Shown piece by piece: positions 8,877 through 16,675 of a stretch of DNA of 64,000 nucleotides (the stretch's first letter is position 1; every line of letters starts with the position of its first letter). Source of the stretch: Neptunicoccus cionae. Lineage in GTDB: Bacteria; Pseudomonadota; Alphaproteobacteria; Rhodobacterales; Rhodobacteraceae. Location: contig NZ_PKOJ01000001.1 of NCBI RefSeq assembly GCF_002860325.1, forward strand, positions 186,001-250,000. Reading direction: 5' to 3'. The translations under genes were made by a program, and so were the position numbers. A model generated the notes under the pieces. The model saw only the letters and a program-made list of their open reading frames with translations. It did no database searches and had not been told where the DNA came from.

Positions 8877-9036
8877 CAGGCTGCAATTCGCCACCCGATC
8901 CGACTATCGCAAATTTGTGACGTATAAAAGTTGCCAGATGCAGAACTTGGCACTAACATTATTACTATGATCGTCCCTTCAATTCCGGCGCATATTACTC
9001 AGTACCGCAGCTTTGCCGCAGTCTGACCCGTTTGTG

Positions 9037-9119
9037 CTGTGCGCAATGCACAGGGCGATCAAGCGGGTGACCGTCACCCGGCCAGAGCTTTGCTCTGTAA
9101 TCTCTTGAAAGGAGCTTTC
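9037..9119 (+). promoter_or_regulatory. Hairpin-rich 5' leader of hpf
   Basis: Four perfect small hairpins stand in a row before the hpf start: CTGTGC/GCACAG (9037-9053), CGGGTGA/TCACCCG (9064-9080), CAGAGC/GCTCTG (9083-9097) and GAAAG/CTTTC (9107-9119). The last one encloses the ribosome-binding site AAGGAG and ends directly before the ATG. The motif GAGCTTT occurs twice, in hairpins three and four, so alternative pairings are possible. This suggests post-transcriptional control of hpf, but the folds were read by eye. Confidence 0.5.
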
Positions 9120-9689
9120 ATGCGGTATCAAATCAGCGGAAAACAAATCGATATTGGTGATTCACTGCAGGTCCACGTCAAACAAGAGCTAGGTGCGATT
9201 GTTGAGAAATACGCGGAGCGACCTACCGAGGCCAGTATCACGTTTTCCAAAGACAGACATGAATTCGTCTGCGAATCATCTGTGCATCTGTCAACCGGAC
9301 TTACGGTAAACGCCAAAGCACATGCCAATGAAATTTATGATTCCTTCGATGCCTGTGGCGAAAAAATGGAGAAACAGCTGCGCCGGTACAAGCGCCGGTT
9401 GAAAGATCACCATTCCCACCGTTCGACACCAGTTGAAACATTCGGCGCTCCATCGTATATCCTCGCTCAAGAAGACGTTGGGGATGATGCTGCTGAGCCT
9501 GATACGCTTCAGCCAATTATTGTTGCCGAAACACAGACCAAGATTAAATCCCTGTCCGTCGGAGAGGCCGTCATGCAGATGGAACTCGCCGGAGAAAACG
9601 TTCTGGTGTTTCAGAATGAAGGGCAAAAAAGGGTAAATGTGGTCTACAAACGTTCCGACGGGAACATCGGGTGGATTGATCCGGAATAG
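9120..9689 (+). CDS. hpf: Ribosome hibernation promoting factor, long form
   Basis: Binds the 30S decoding region in stationary phase and joins 70S ribosomes into inactive 100S dimers. The 189-aa protein has the N-terminal S30AE domain (about 1-110, opening MRYQISGKQIDIGD) and a C-terminal dimerisation domain (about 130-189, SVGEAVMQMELAGENVLVFQN), so it is the long form. ATG 9120 follows AAGGAG closely; an in-frame ATG at 9039 would put 27 non-family residues in front. It lies between lptB and ptsN, the usual alphaproteobacterial setting. Confidence 0.94.
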   Translation: MRYQISGKQIDIGDSLQVHVKQELGAIVEKYAERPTEASITFSKDRHEFVCESSVHLSTGLTVNAKAHANEIYDSFDACGEKMEKQLRRYKRRLKDHHSHRSTPVETFGAPSYILAQEDVGDDAAEPDTLQPIIVAETQTKIKSLSVGEAVMQMELAGENVLVFQNEGQKRVNVVYKRSDGNIGWIDPE

Positions 9690-9716
9690 AACCGGATTGC
9701 AGAGCAGAGGCATGTT

Positions 9717-10181
9717 ATGAAAATGGCCGAAATATTGGATGCAAAAGCTGTGCGTTTCGCAGCAGGTGCTTCCAGCAAGAAACGACTTCTTCAAACTCTC
9801 TCGGAACAGGCTGAAACCGTCTACGACATGAAAGCCGACGAGGTGTTTTCTGCTCTGCAAGCCCGCGAAAATCTGGGCACAACCGGCGTGGGGCGTGGCG
9901 TTGCCATTCCGCACGCCCGCTTTGAAACGCTGGACCGGATTGTCGGCCTGTTTTACCGGCTGGAAAAACCCGTCAACTACGACAGTCTTGACCGCCAGCC
10001 GGTGGATCTCATCTTTACACTGTTGGCCCCGGCCAATGACAGCCCCGAACATCTCAAGGCGCTGGCGATGGTATCAAGAACGCTGCGCAGCGAAGACAAT
10101 TGCAGCAAACTGCGCGCCAACAGCGATCCGCAGACGCTCTATTCCATCCTGACAGAACTGACGACCTCAAAGGCGGCCTGA
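9717..10181 (+). CDS. ptsN: Nitrogen-regulatory PTS IIA protein PtsN
   Basis: EIIA(Ntr) is a phosphocarrier of the nitrogen PTS, regulating potassium and nitrogen functions rather than sugar uptake. The 154-aa protein carries the phosphoacceptor motif GVAIPHARF with H66. Later family sequences include LIFTLLAPANDSPEHLKALA (about 99-118). It follows hpf by 27 bases, the common hpf-ptsN pair. Its 3' end meets the oppositely directed sulfotransferase gene nine bases away. Confidence 0.95.
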   Translation: MKMAEILDAKAVRFAAGASSKKRLLQTLSEQAETVYDMKADEVFSALQARENLGTTGVGRGVAIPHARFETLDRIVGLFYRLEKPVNYDSLDRQPVDLIFTLLAPANDSPEHLKALAMVSRTLRSEDNCSKLRANSDPQTLYSILTELTTSKAA

Positions 10182-10187
10182 GCCGCC
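10172..10187. terminator. Hairpin at the ptsN/sulfotransferase convergence
   Basis: GGCGGC-CTGA-GCCGCC forms a perfect 6-bp stem whose loop contains the ptsN stop codon. It is placed where both convergent genes end, but it has no clear U-tract. Confidence 0.35.
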
Positions 10188-10190
10188 ACC

Positions 10191-11645
10191 TTAACCCCAG
10201 TCTGAAAAGCCGAACATCTGGTAATCGCGCGCATAGACATCTCTGGCGCGCTTTTCCATCTCGACAGTATAGATCTCACCCAGATCATAACAGTAGGGGG
10301 CAGCCGCCTTTTGCAGAGGCTTGGGATCCAGCCCCATATCGCTCTCGATCCGCTGCAATTCTTCCTCAAGGTTTTCATAACGGATCAGCACATCCGGAAA
10401 GGTCAGCCTTCCGTAGCCTTGCAAAATAGAGTTCTGCGACGCCCAGGATTGATCCACCCGCGCCCGTGTCTGCCCCTGAAGATTGCCCTTCAGAAAATCA
10501 AGAAACCCCAGAAACGCCCGCCCGTGGGCTTCGGCAGAATAGCCGGAGTTTTCCAGCACCGTTCGGTTCGGTTCCAAAGTCGTACGCTTGTCCGGCAGAT
10601 CAACGCCATAATGGTTTTCCAGCGCTGTCCGTATCCACGGAAACATCTTGTCGCCGGAACAGAAGATATGATTGTAAAAGGCTTCATAGGCCCGTTCCAG
10701 CGGATGCCGGATCACCGTGAAAGAGCGGCGGACAGGAGTATCCGACAGCCATGTATTGAGCTGCTTTTGGTTCATTTCACCCATCACGGCACCCGAACCG
10801 GATTGATGGGACGCCAGCCAGTTGGCAACTTCGGGCAATTCGTCCCGCGCCATCGGCATGAACAACAAGGGCACGTCGTTGCCCGCAACAAAATTCTTCG
10901 ATCCCGGATTCCGCACCGGTTCAAGAACTGGAACAGCATCGGTATTAAGAAGATCAAGCTGGCGCAGCTGCTCTACCATTTCGGCGTAATTCTCGACCTT
11001 CTCTTCCAACCCTTCGGGGTTTTGACGGACGATCTTGTCACCAAGCTGCTTGAGCTCCACCTCTTCCCCCAGAAACCGCGCCAGACCGTTAAAAATCTCG
11101 ACATCGTTCAGATCGTCATACCCCAGATAAAACGCAGTTTGCCCGCTTTTCTGAAGGCTGTGCCTGATCTGCGTCAGATAGGTCTGCAACCGTGTCAGAT
11201 AGGATTTGAACTCCAGAAAATCGAACCGCACCTTCGCCAGTTTGCGTTTGCTGACATCCGTCAGTTTCCACTGGTCGGTGGCCTTGGCGATGGCGTGGGA
11301 CACAAAACTGTCGAGCGGATTGCGGGTCAGGACAATCTTGGCGCATTGCGGATCATTCAGGCAGTGTTCAAGCACACGGGGATCGTGATCCGAAAAAAGA
11401 CGAAAGCCCGGCAATGTATCATTTTCTTTCGCCACCATCCGGTTGATCAACTTCTGCGGCTTCAACTCCCGCTCCGTCATTGTTACCCCAAAGGCGGTGG
11501 TCGTATTCGGAAAGCCAATGAAATGGGGATTGAACAGTTCGCCATGGCAGGAGAACCCGTCGAACAACTGGATATTCTGCTCGAACAGGTTTGATCCTGT
11601 GCGCATGTTTGCCAGCAATACGAAATACTTGAATGGACCTGCCAT
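10191..11645 (-). CDS. Two-module sulfotransferase-like protein
   Basis: A probable carbohydrate sulfotransferase that uses PAPS. The 484-aa protein contains two sulfotransferase-like halves. The N-terminal half has a 5'-phosphosulfate loop (MRTGSNL, 14-20) and a 3'-phosphate motif (IVLTRNPLDSFVSHAIA, 104-120). The C-terminal half has a second 3'-phosphate-type motif (FTVIRHPLERAYEAFYNHIF, 309-328) like the Sulfotransfer_2 family. The expected 5' loop is not recognisable ahead of it; VPLLFMPMARDELP (258-271) is the nearest candidate. It starts directly after the stop codon of the GT14 gene, so it ends a glycosyltransferase operon. The acceptor is unknown. Confidence 0.75.
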   Translation of the reverse strand: MAGPFKYFVLLANMRTGSNLFEQNIQLFDGFSCHGELFNPHFIGFPNTTTAFGVTMTERELKPQKLINRMVAKENDTLPGFRLFSDHDPRVLEHCLNDPQCAKIVLTRNPLDSFVSHAIAKATDQWKLTDVSKRKLAKVRFDFLEFKSYLTRLQTYLTQIRHSLQKSGQTAFYLGYDDLNDVEIFNGLARFLGEEVELKQLGDKIVRQNPEGLEEKVENYAEMVEQLRQLDLLNTDAVPVLEPVRNPGSKNFVAGNDVPLLFMPMARDELPEVANWLASHQSGSGAVMGEMNQKQLNTWLSDTPVRRSFTVIRHPLERAYEAFYNHIFCSGDKMFPWIRTALENHYGVDLPDKRTTLEPNRTVLENSGYSAEAHGRAFLGFLDFLKGNLQGQTRARVDQSWASQNSILQGYGRLTFPDVLIRYENLEEELQRIESDMGLDPKPLQKAAAPYCYDLGEIYTVEMEKRARDVYARDYQMFGFSDWG

Positions 11646-13340
11646 TTACTTCACCACATACGGCCGTTCAAAAGCCGCGTCCTGTTTTTTGGTCTTGGAC
11701 CGCGTCGGAAATTCATACTCGATCATCAGCCCACGGTCACGCAGCTTGCGGGTCAGGTTCTCCAGTCCCTCTACATTTTCGCGCTCTGGCATAAGTTTCA
11801 ACGGGTGTTTTTCGTTTCGAGGAATATGGGCGATTGCCTGCTCCAACGCACGGGATGGATGATGCACTGCATTTTCAAGCGCAATGGTGTGAAGGTGCGC
11901 TACGACTTTGGGTTTGGCAAATTCCCGCAGAAAGCGCTGCTCGATCCGGTGGAAGCGCCGCGCATTCGACACCTGATTTTCAAAACTTGCCGGACGGTTT
12001 AACAGGCTGAGCAACCACGAATGCCGGATCATAACGATATGGGCCATCGGATCATGGGCCAATGTTTGCAGAATTCGCGGGTTGTCGCGGAAATCATACA
12101 GCAGGCATTGATGCCGGTCCCGCGCTGGCCAAAGCAGGTTTGCCAGATACCCTTTCGGGTTGCGGTTGCGAATGGACGGAACGGCCGGGAGATTGCCAGC
12201 GAAATTTTCTTCCGGTGCCCGCGCTCCAACATGGCTGCGGGCGAACACACTGCCATGAGACAACGCATCTGTTGCGTTTTCAATCCAATCGGGAAATTCC
12301 CGGTACAATCCCTTGAACCCGACAAAGACTGTGTAAGGCGTCTCGGAAACACCGGTGCGTTCCGCACGGTCGTAAGGAAACCGCCCTTGGTGAAAACGGC
12401 CTGTACCGCCTTCACACCGCCGTTGGTCGGCCTCCTCGAACCTGGCATCAAATGCTTTGGGATCAGCCTGAGACATAGACTGATTGGCCCGCTTCGGATC
12501 AAGCAGGCTATCATAAAGCCTGTCGGCACCGACCCACATTTTCCGGGCCCAGAAGCAATCGGATTGGGTCAGATCTTTCAGGTGATCATCGTAAAACACA
12601 AACGGCTTGCCCAGATAATCGAACTTGGAGAACGTCAGCGAACGGGACGCGATCTTGTCGGAATGGAGCCGTGCCAGTGTCTGGAAATAACTTTCGTCCG
12701 GTATCCATGCCCAGTTGAAATATGCATCGTAATAGGGGCGTTTCGGATCGTCGAGAATGGCACGCAGTGTTTTGGCTGTCAGACACCACCACTGCGACCC
12801 GATATGCGGGACAAGCGGTTCGGGGATCTTTCGCTTGACTCCAAGACGCCGCTGCAAGGCAACCAACTTGTCAAACCGCCACCTTTGTGTCCGCCACGAG
12901 AAGGGGAAATACATGGTAAACCGCTCTTCGTTCAGACCGTCCTTGACCCAGAAATTGTTCTTCACAGAGACGGATTCAATAAAATCCGTCTTCATGTTTC
13001 GGGATAAAAAACGCTTGAGCTGTTTTACAGGCCGAATGGGCAGGCACGAACCGCTGATAAGCTGAACGTTGGTGACATCCTCAAACCGCTTCAGCAGGGC
13101 CTCGGCACTGTCGAGCGTGGCTTGAACCAGCGAAAACTCCCCCCATTCACAGGCAGTTCGTTTTGGAAAGATAACGTTATCAAGCCCTTCCAGATCGTTC
13201 TGAAAGGCTTCAAATTCTGCCGGTTCCACTTTCTTGTCGATATGAACCGCCACGGCACAGTCCTGCTCCGACAAATGACGCACCATTTGCGCTGCGCGGT
13301 AAAGATCGGTGTGAGCGAGAACGACGAAACCGATGCGCAT
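11646..13340 (-). CDS. Beta-1,6-N-acetylglucosaminyltransferase-like GT14 protein with long C-terminal extension
   Basis: The first ~250 of 564 residues match the core-2/I-branching GT14 pattern: FVVLAHTDLYRAAQMVRHL (5-23), HIDKKVE, LISGSCLPIRP and HIGSQWWCLT. The family adds branching sugars to polysaccharide or glycoprotein chains. The remaining ~300 residues are not typical of GT14. They appear to match the DUF5928-type extension I recall from Rhodobacterales, and include HIVMIRHSWLLSLLNRP near 430-446, which faintly resembles a sulfotransferase phosphate-binding motif. The gene lies two bases after the upstream glycosyltransferase and directly abuts the sulfotransferase. No signal peptide is seen, so it should act in the cytosol. 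Confidence 0.75.
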   Translation of the reverse strand: MRIGFVVLAHTDLYRAAQMVRHLSEQDCAVAVHIDKKVEPAEFEAFQNDLEGLDNVIFPKRTACEWGEFSLVQATLDSAEALLKRFEDVTNVQLISGSCLPIRPVKQLKRFLSRNMKTDFIESVSVKNNFWVKDGLNEERFTMYFPFSWRTQRWRFDKLVALQRRLGVKRKIPEPLVPHIGSQWWCLTAKTLRAILDDPKRPYYDAYFNWAWIPDESYFQTLARLHSDKIASRSLTFSKFDYLGKPFVFYDDHLKDLTQSDCFWARKMWVGADRLYDSLLDPKRANQSMSQADPKAFDARFEEADQRRCEGGTGRFHQGRFPYDRAERTGVSETPYTVFVGFKGLYREFPDWIENATDALSHGSVFARSHVGARAPEENFAGNLPAVPSIRNRNPKGYLANLLWPARDRHQCLLYDFRDNPRILQTLAHDPMAHIVMIRHSWLLSLLNRPASFENQVSNARRFHRIEQRFLREFAKPKVVAHLHTIALENAVHHPSRALEQAIAHIPRNEKHPLKLMPERENVEGLENLTRKLRDRGLMIEYEFPTRSKTKKQDAAFERPYVVK

Positions 13341-13342
13341 GA

Positions 13343-14353
13343 TCAGATCCAGTTCCCGCGCGACATCAGCCCAAGCTCTTCAAGCTGCTGCCAGTTTTCA
13401 TAGGTGCTGGACTGTTCCGTCCACAGTTTCAGATCCCCGTCCATCCGGTTCAGATAGGTGCGATATTCGCGGCTGGCTGCGTAATGCTGCTTACGCTTCA
13501 TTTCCTCTTCGGCCTTTTCAGAGAAGGTGTTCATAAACTTGGTGTGCAGTAAAACGCCGCAAGGTTTCTGCCCGCCCCATTCATCGTAAACCAGATTCAA
13601 CCCCCTTGGCAGCAGCGTATGGGTGGAACTGACATAGACATAGCCTCGCGCCCATTTCACCAGCGGAGTCTTGTTCAACGCGGGGGAATAGGCCGGCCGG
13701 TCCCTGAAAAAACTGCGCATCCGCGGGCCGCCCTGTATCCACAGGTTGCCGTATTTGTTGTTCCGTTCGATGAAATAGTTGGAAGCATCGAAATAGGGCG
13801 CGGTTTTTACAGGGTTGCGCCCTTCGCGAATGCGGGCATGCTGGATTTTTCCTTTGGGATACATATCCAGTAGCATGGTGCCAAACGACTTGATCGAACT
13901 GGCATCGAGCCAGTCCGTCAGCGCCCTCAGCGAGCGGGTGTCACAGAACGGATAGACCAGAAGTTCATCCACATCGACCACAAGAACCCAGTGCCCGTGA
14001 GCATATTTGTTCTTGAGACCGTTCAGCCAGTCCACTCCGAATTTCGAGCGTTTGTAAGAAGCTGTCGTGGTCCAGAGCGAAACATCGGGTTGATCGGCGA
14101 GGTATTCCCGACCTCCGTCGGTGCTGTCGTTATCCACAAAGAAGAAATGGTTTACGCCCAGATCGCGATAATATTTCAGGAAATAGGCAAGGCGGGGCTT
14201 TTCGTTTCGCAGGGTCGAAAACACCAGAATATCGCGGGGATTTATCTGGCCTGTACGATCAAAGACACAGGTCAACTCGCGACGCTTGCGCATCGCGCGA
14301 ATGCGCCTGCGGCGACGCTCCACCCGTAATCTATACCGACTCCACAAGCCCAT
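13343..14353 (-). CDS. Glycosyltransferase family 2-like protein (Glyco_tranf_2_4 type)
   Basis: A likely sugar transferase of the GT2/GT92-like group. From ATG 14353 the product is 336 aa. It opens with a very basic stretch (RLRVERRRRRIRAMRKRR). The nucleotide-sugar fold follows: STLRNEKPRLAYFLKYYRDLG, FFFVDNDSTDGG and the DxD-like metal site VVDVDELLVYP. A longer open frame to 14566 overlaps the upstream gene and adds unrelated sequence, so the shorter start is used. It sits 16 bases after the GT4 gene. Substrate and product are unknown. Confidence 0.75.
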   Translation of the reverse strand: MGLWSRYRLRVERRRRRIRAMRKRRELTCVFDRTGQINPRDILVFSTLRNEKPRLAYFLKYYRDLGVNHFFFVDNDSTDGGREYLADQPDVSLWTTTASYKRSKFGVDWLNGLKNKYAHGHWVLVVDVDELLVYPFCDTRSLRALTDWLDASSIKSFGTMLLDMYPKGKIQHARIREGRNPVKTAPYFDASNYFIERNNKYGNLWIQGGPRMRSFFRDRPAYSPALNKTPLVKWARGYVYVSSTHTLLPRGLNLVYDEWGGQKPCGVLLHTKFMNTFSEKAEEEMKRKQHYAASREYRTYLNRMDGDLKLWTEQSSTYENWQQLEELGLMSRGNWI

Positions 14354-14369
14354 GACTGCACTACTCGTC

Positions 14370-15596
14370 TTAAAAATGGCTCGGATCAGTATCCCCGAAA
14401 ACGTGGCGAAAGTGTGATTTCCATGTGGGGATTCCTTGAGGCAAATCAGTGATTTCCCGTCTAACGTGAGATTCGGGGGTCCTATTTGCAACACTCCGCA
14501 CGGTTTCGGCCCAGCGCGCAGGATCATCGACCGGCAGATAAGTTGCAGCCTCTCCCAGGATTTCATGAAAAACCGGAATATCCGAACAGATCACCGGAAC
14601 CCCCAATTGGGCAGCCTCAAGGGCCGGTAAACCGTACCCTTCGGCATAACTTGGAAACAACAGGGCGGCGCTGCCGGCGATCAAACTGGAAAGCTCTGCA
14701 TCCGGCAAGTCGGCGTGCTCGAAAATCGGTCCGTTGTCCGAAACTGACGTGTCGAGATACTCAAATACAGGCGCATTGTCCCAACCCCGTTTGCCAACCA
14801 CATGCAGGCGGGGCATCCGTCCGGCCGGTTGCATACCTGCCAGTTCCTCCCAAGCCTGAAACAGAACCTGATGGTTTTTGCGCGGCTCAATCGTGCCAAG
14901 CACCACAAAGGACAGCGGGTCAACGGGTGGCATATCCTGCGGGATCAGGGGTTCAACGCCAAGATGCGCCACCACAGTCTCTGATTGCGCTCCCCAGCCG
15001 CTAAAGAAGTGTCTCACGCGGTCTTCGGTGTGTGCGGAATTGCAGACAATCCGGTCCGCAAACTGTGCCACAGCCTTCATCCGCAGGGTAAATTGCTCCG
15101 GTATACCCGCGCGGGTAAATTGGGGAAAATCGAGCGGTATCATATCGTGAACCATTACAGTTATACGCGCGACGCCAGCGCCACGCAGGGCGGTAAAAAC
15201 CTGCACAGAGAGATTGCTGTGGCCGACGTTAACGTATTCCACGCCCCCCAGATCAACCTTGCGGAGAACCGTTTCCAGATCACGCCCCGCAAAAAGAGCA
15301 GAGGCGCGAAAAAACTGGCGTGCCTTCCGCTGTGCCTTTGGAAGCTTCAAACGAAACGCGTCTTGTAAGCCCCAGCGCCCGAGTTGGGTTCCGTTTTCCA
15401 GCCGGTCCAGCGCTGTGAGCACCGCGCCGATAGGAAGGACGGCGAAACTTCTCCCCAATCGTGCAAATGCAAGGCTTTCTGCGTCCCGTCGCGCAACTTC
15501 GCGGATATACTCGATCTCGACACGATCTATACCTGTCGGGTTTCCCCGCCCGATACGAGAGATGAACCGTGTAACATCAAGAAGATACCGCCCCAT
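14370..15596 (-). CDS. GT4-type glycosyltransferase
   Basis: A retaining GT-B glycosyltransferase, probably for surface-polysaccharide assembly. ATG 15596 has AGGTG just upstream and gives 408 aa beginning MGRYLLDVTRF; a longer frame to 15692 runs through the hairpin behind galU. The C-terminal donor site is clear: VVLGTIEPRKNHQVLFQAW, then FPSYAEGYGLPALEAAQLGVPVICSD with the E-x7-E pattern. VHDMIPLDFPQF is typical of bacterial mannosyl/rhamnosyl-type enzymes. It is the first gene of a four-gene run ending with the sulfotransferase. Confidence 0.8.
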   Translation of the reverse strand: MGRYLLDVTRFISRIGRGNPTGIDRVEIEYIREVARRDAESLAFARLGRSFAVLPIGAVLTALDRLENGTQLGRWGLQDAFRLKLPKAQRKARQFFRASALFAGRDLETVLRKVDLGGVEYVNVGHSNLSVQVFTALRGAGVARITVMVHDMIPLDFPQFTRAGIPEQFTLRMKAVAQFADRIVCNSAHTEDRVRHFFSGWGAQSETVVAHLGVEPLIPQDMPPVDPLSFVVLGTIEPRKNHQVLFQAWEELAGMQPAGRMPRLHVVGKRGWDNAPVFEYLDTSVSDNGPIFEHADLPDAELSSLIAGSAALLFPSYAEGYGLPALEAAQLGVPVICSDIPVFHEILGEAATYLPVDDPARWAETVRSVANRTPESHVRREITDLPQGIPTWKSHFRHVFGDTDPSHF

Positions 15597-15615
15597 TTTC
15601 ACCTGCCAGACACAA

Positions 15616-15646
15616 CAAAGCCGGAGCAGTTTACGCCCCGGCTTTG
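15616..15646 (-). terminator. Hairpin behind galU
   Basis: CAAAGCCGG (15616-15624) pairs with CCGGCTTTG (15638-15646) around a 13-nt loop, 21 bases after the galU stop on the minus strand. The U-run that follows is poor, so some read-through into the glycosyltransferase genes is possible. Confidence 0.55.
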
Positions 15647-15666
15647 AAACGATTTCAACACGTCGA

Positions 15667-16560
15667 TTATTGAGCGGCGCGGCGGCATTCAACAGTTTCG
15701 ATCAGATAATCGAGGAACTCCTGACTGAGATCGCCACGTGCCAGACCGAAAGCAACCGTTGCCTGTAGGAAACCCGCCTTGGACCCGCAATCATAACGGG
15801 TACCTTCAAAGCGGTATCCGAAGACATTGTCAGACTTGGCAATTTCTTTCGCAATAGCATCGGTAAGCTGGATTTCCCCGCCGGCACCACGGTCTTGAGT
15901 ATCCAGATTCTCCATGATTTTCGGCGTAAGGATATAGCGTCCGATCACGGCCAGATTGGACGGTGCGTCTTCTGGTGCAGGTTTTTCCACCATGCCTTTG
16001 ACCGAAACCAGAGAGCCCATGTCTTCTTTGATATCCAGCAAACCATAGGCAGATGCCTTGCTTGGCGCGACTTCCATTGCAGCAACAATATTGCCGCCTG
16101 TCTGTTCATGCGCTTCAACCATCTGCTGCAGCACGGGACGTTCGGATGCGATCACGTCGTCGGTCAGGATCACGGCAAACGGTTCATCCCCGATCAGACG
16201 GCGCGCACACCAAACCGCATGCCCCAGACCAAGCGCTTCACGCTGGCGTACATAGGCGATTTCGCCGCTGTCCATTGTAGACTTCATCAGCGTATCAAGC
16301 AGTTTGGATTTGTTTTTTGCCCGCAGCGCCTGCTCCAATTGTGGTGCGCTGTCAAAATAGTCCTCAAGCGCACCCTTGCCGCGCGAAGTGACAAAGATGA
16401 ATTCTTCAATACCAGCATCCCGCGCTTCATCAATTGCGTATTGGATGAGCGGTTTATCCACAAGACAAAGAATTTCCTTAGGAATACTCTTCGTTGCAGG
16501 CAGGAAACGTGTCCCGAGTCCAGCTACCGGAAAAATCGCTTTGGTTACTGTTTTCTTCAC
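15667..16560 (-). CDS. galU: UTP--glucose-1-phosphate uridylyltransferase GalU
   Basis: Makes UDP-glucose from UTP and glucose-1-phosphate, a precursor of surface polysaccharides. The 297-aa protein has the nucleotidyltransferase signature VAGLGTRFLPATKSIPKE (13-30), the sugar-phosphate segment VEKPAPEDAPSNLAVIGRYIL, and DCGSKAGFLQA near the C terminus. Translation starts at GTG 16560 behind AAAGGGG. It stands at the head of a leftward run of glycosyltransferase genes, separated from them by a hairpin. It could equally serve general envelope synthesis. Confidence 0.95.
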   Translation of the reverse strand: MKKTVTKAIFPVAGLGTRFLPATKSIPKEILCLVDKPLIQYAIDEARDAGIEEFIFVTSRGKGALEDYFDSAPQLEQALRAKNKSKLLDTLMKSTMDSGEIAYVRQREALGLGHAVWCARRLIGDEPFAVILTDDVIASERPVLQQMVEAHEQTGGNIVAAMEVAPSKASAYGLLDIKEDMGSLVSVKGMVEKPAPEDAPSNLAVIGRYILTPKIMENLDTQDRGAGGEIQLTDAIAKEIAKSDNVFGYRFEGTRYDCGSKAGFLQATVAFGLARGDLSQEFLDYLIETVECRRAAQ

Positions 16561-16634
16561 ATTTAGCCCCTTTAACTTTACCGCGATACAACGTGCGGCG
16601 GCTGTTAATCGTTCATTGTTAATTACATTCTAGG

Positions 16635-16662
16635 ATGGCCAATTTATGACGAGTATGGCCAA
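16635..16662. repeat. Direct repeat ATGGCCAA upstream of galU
   Basis: ATGGCCAA occurs at 16635-16642 and again at 16655-16662, exactly 20 bp apart, about two helical turns. It lies in the 115-bp gap between the stop of the GT2 gene and the galU start. It could bind a dimeric regulator or be chance. Confidence 0.3.
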
Positions 16663-16675
16663 AATACGGAAATTC

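Noticed and set aside
8949-8966. Sigma54-like promoter TGGCAC-N5-TTAT before hpf
   Set aside because: The -24 part matches, but the essential GC of the -12 element is absent.
9039-9119. N-terminal extension of Hpf from ATG 9039
   Set aside because: The extra residues come from the hairpin-rich leader, and the true opening MRYQISG follows a proper ribosome-binding site at 9120.
14354-14566. N-terminal extension of the GT2-like gene (71 extra codons)
   Set aside because: It overlaps the coding end of the GT4 gene and has no family likeness; ATG 14353 fits the operon spacing.
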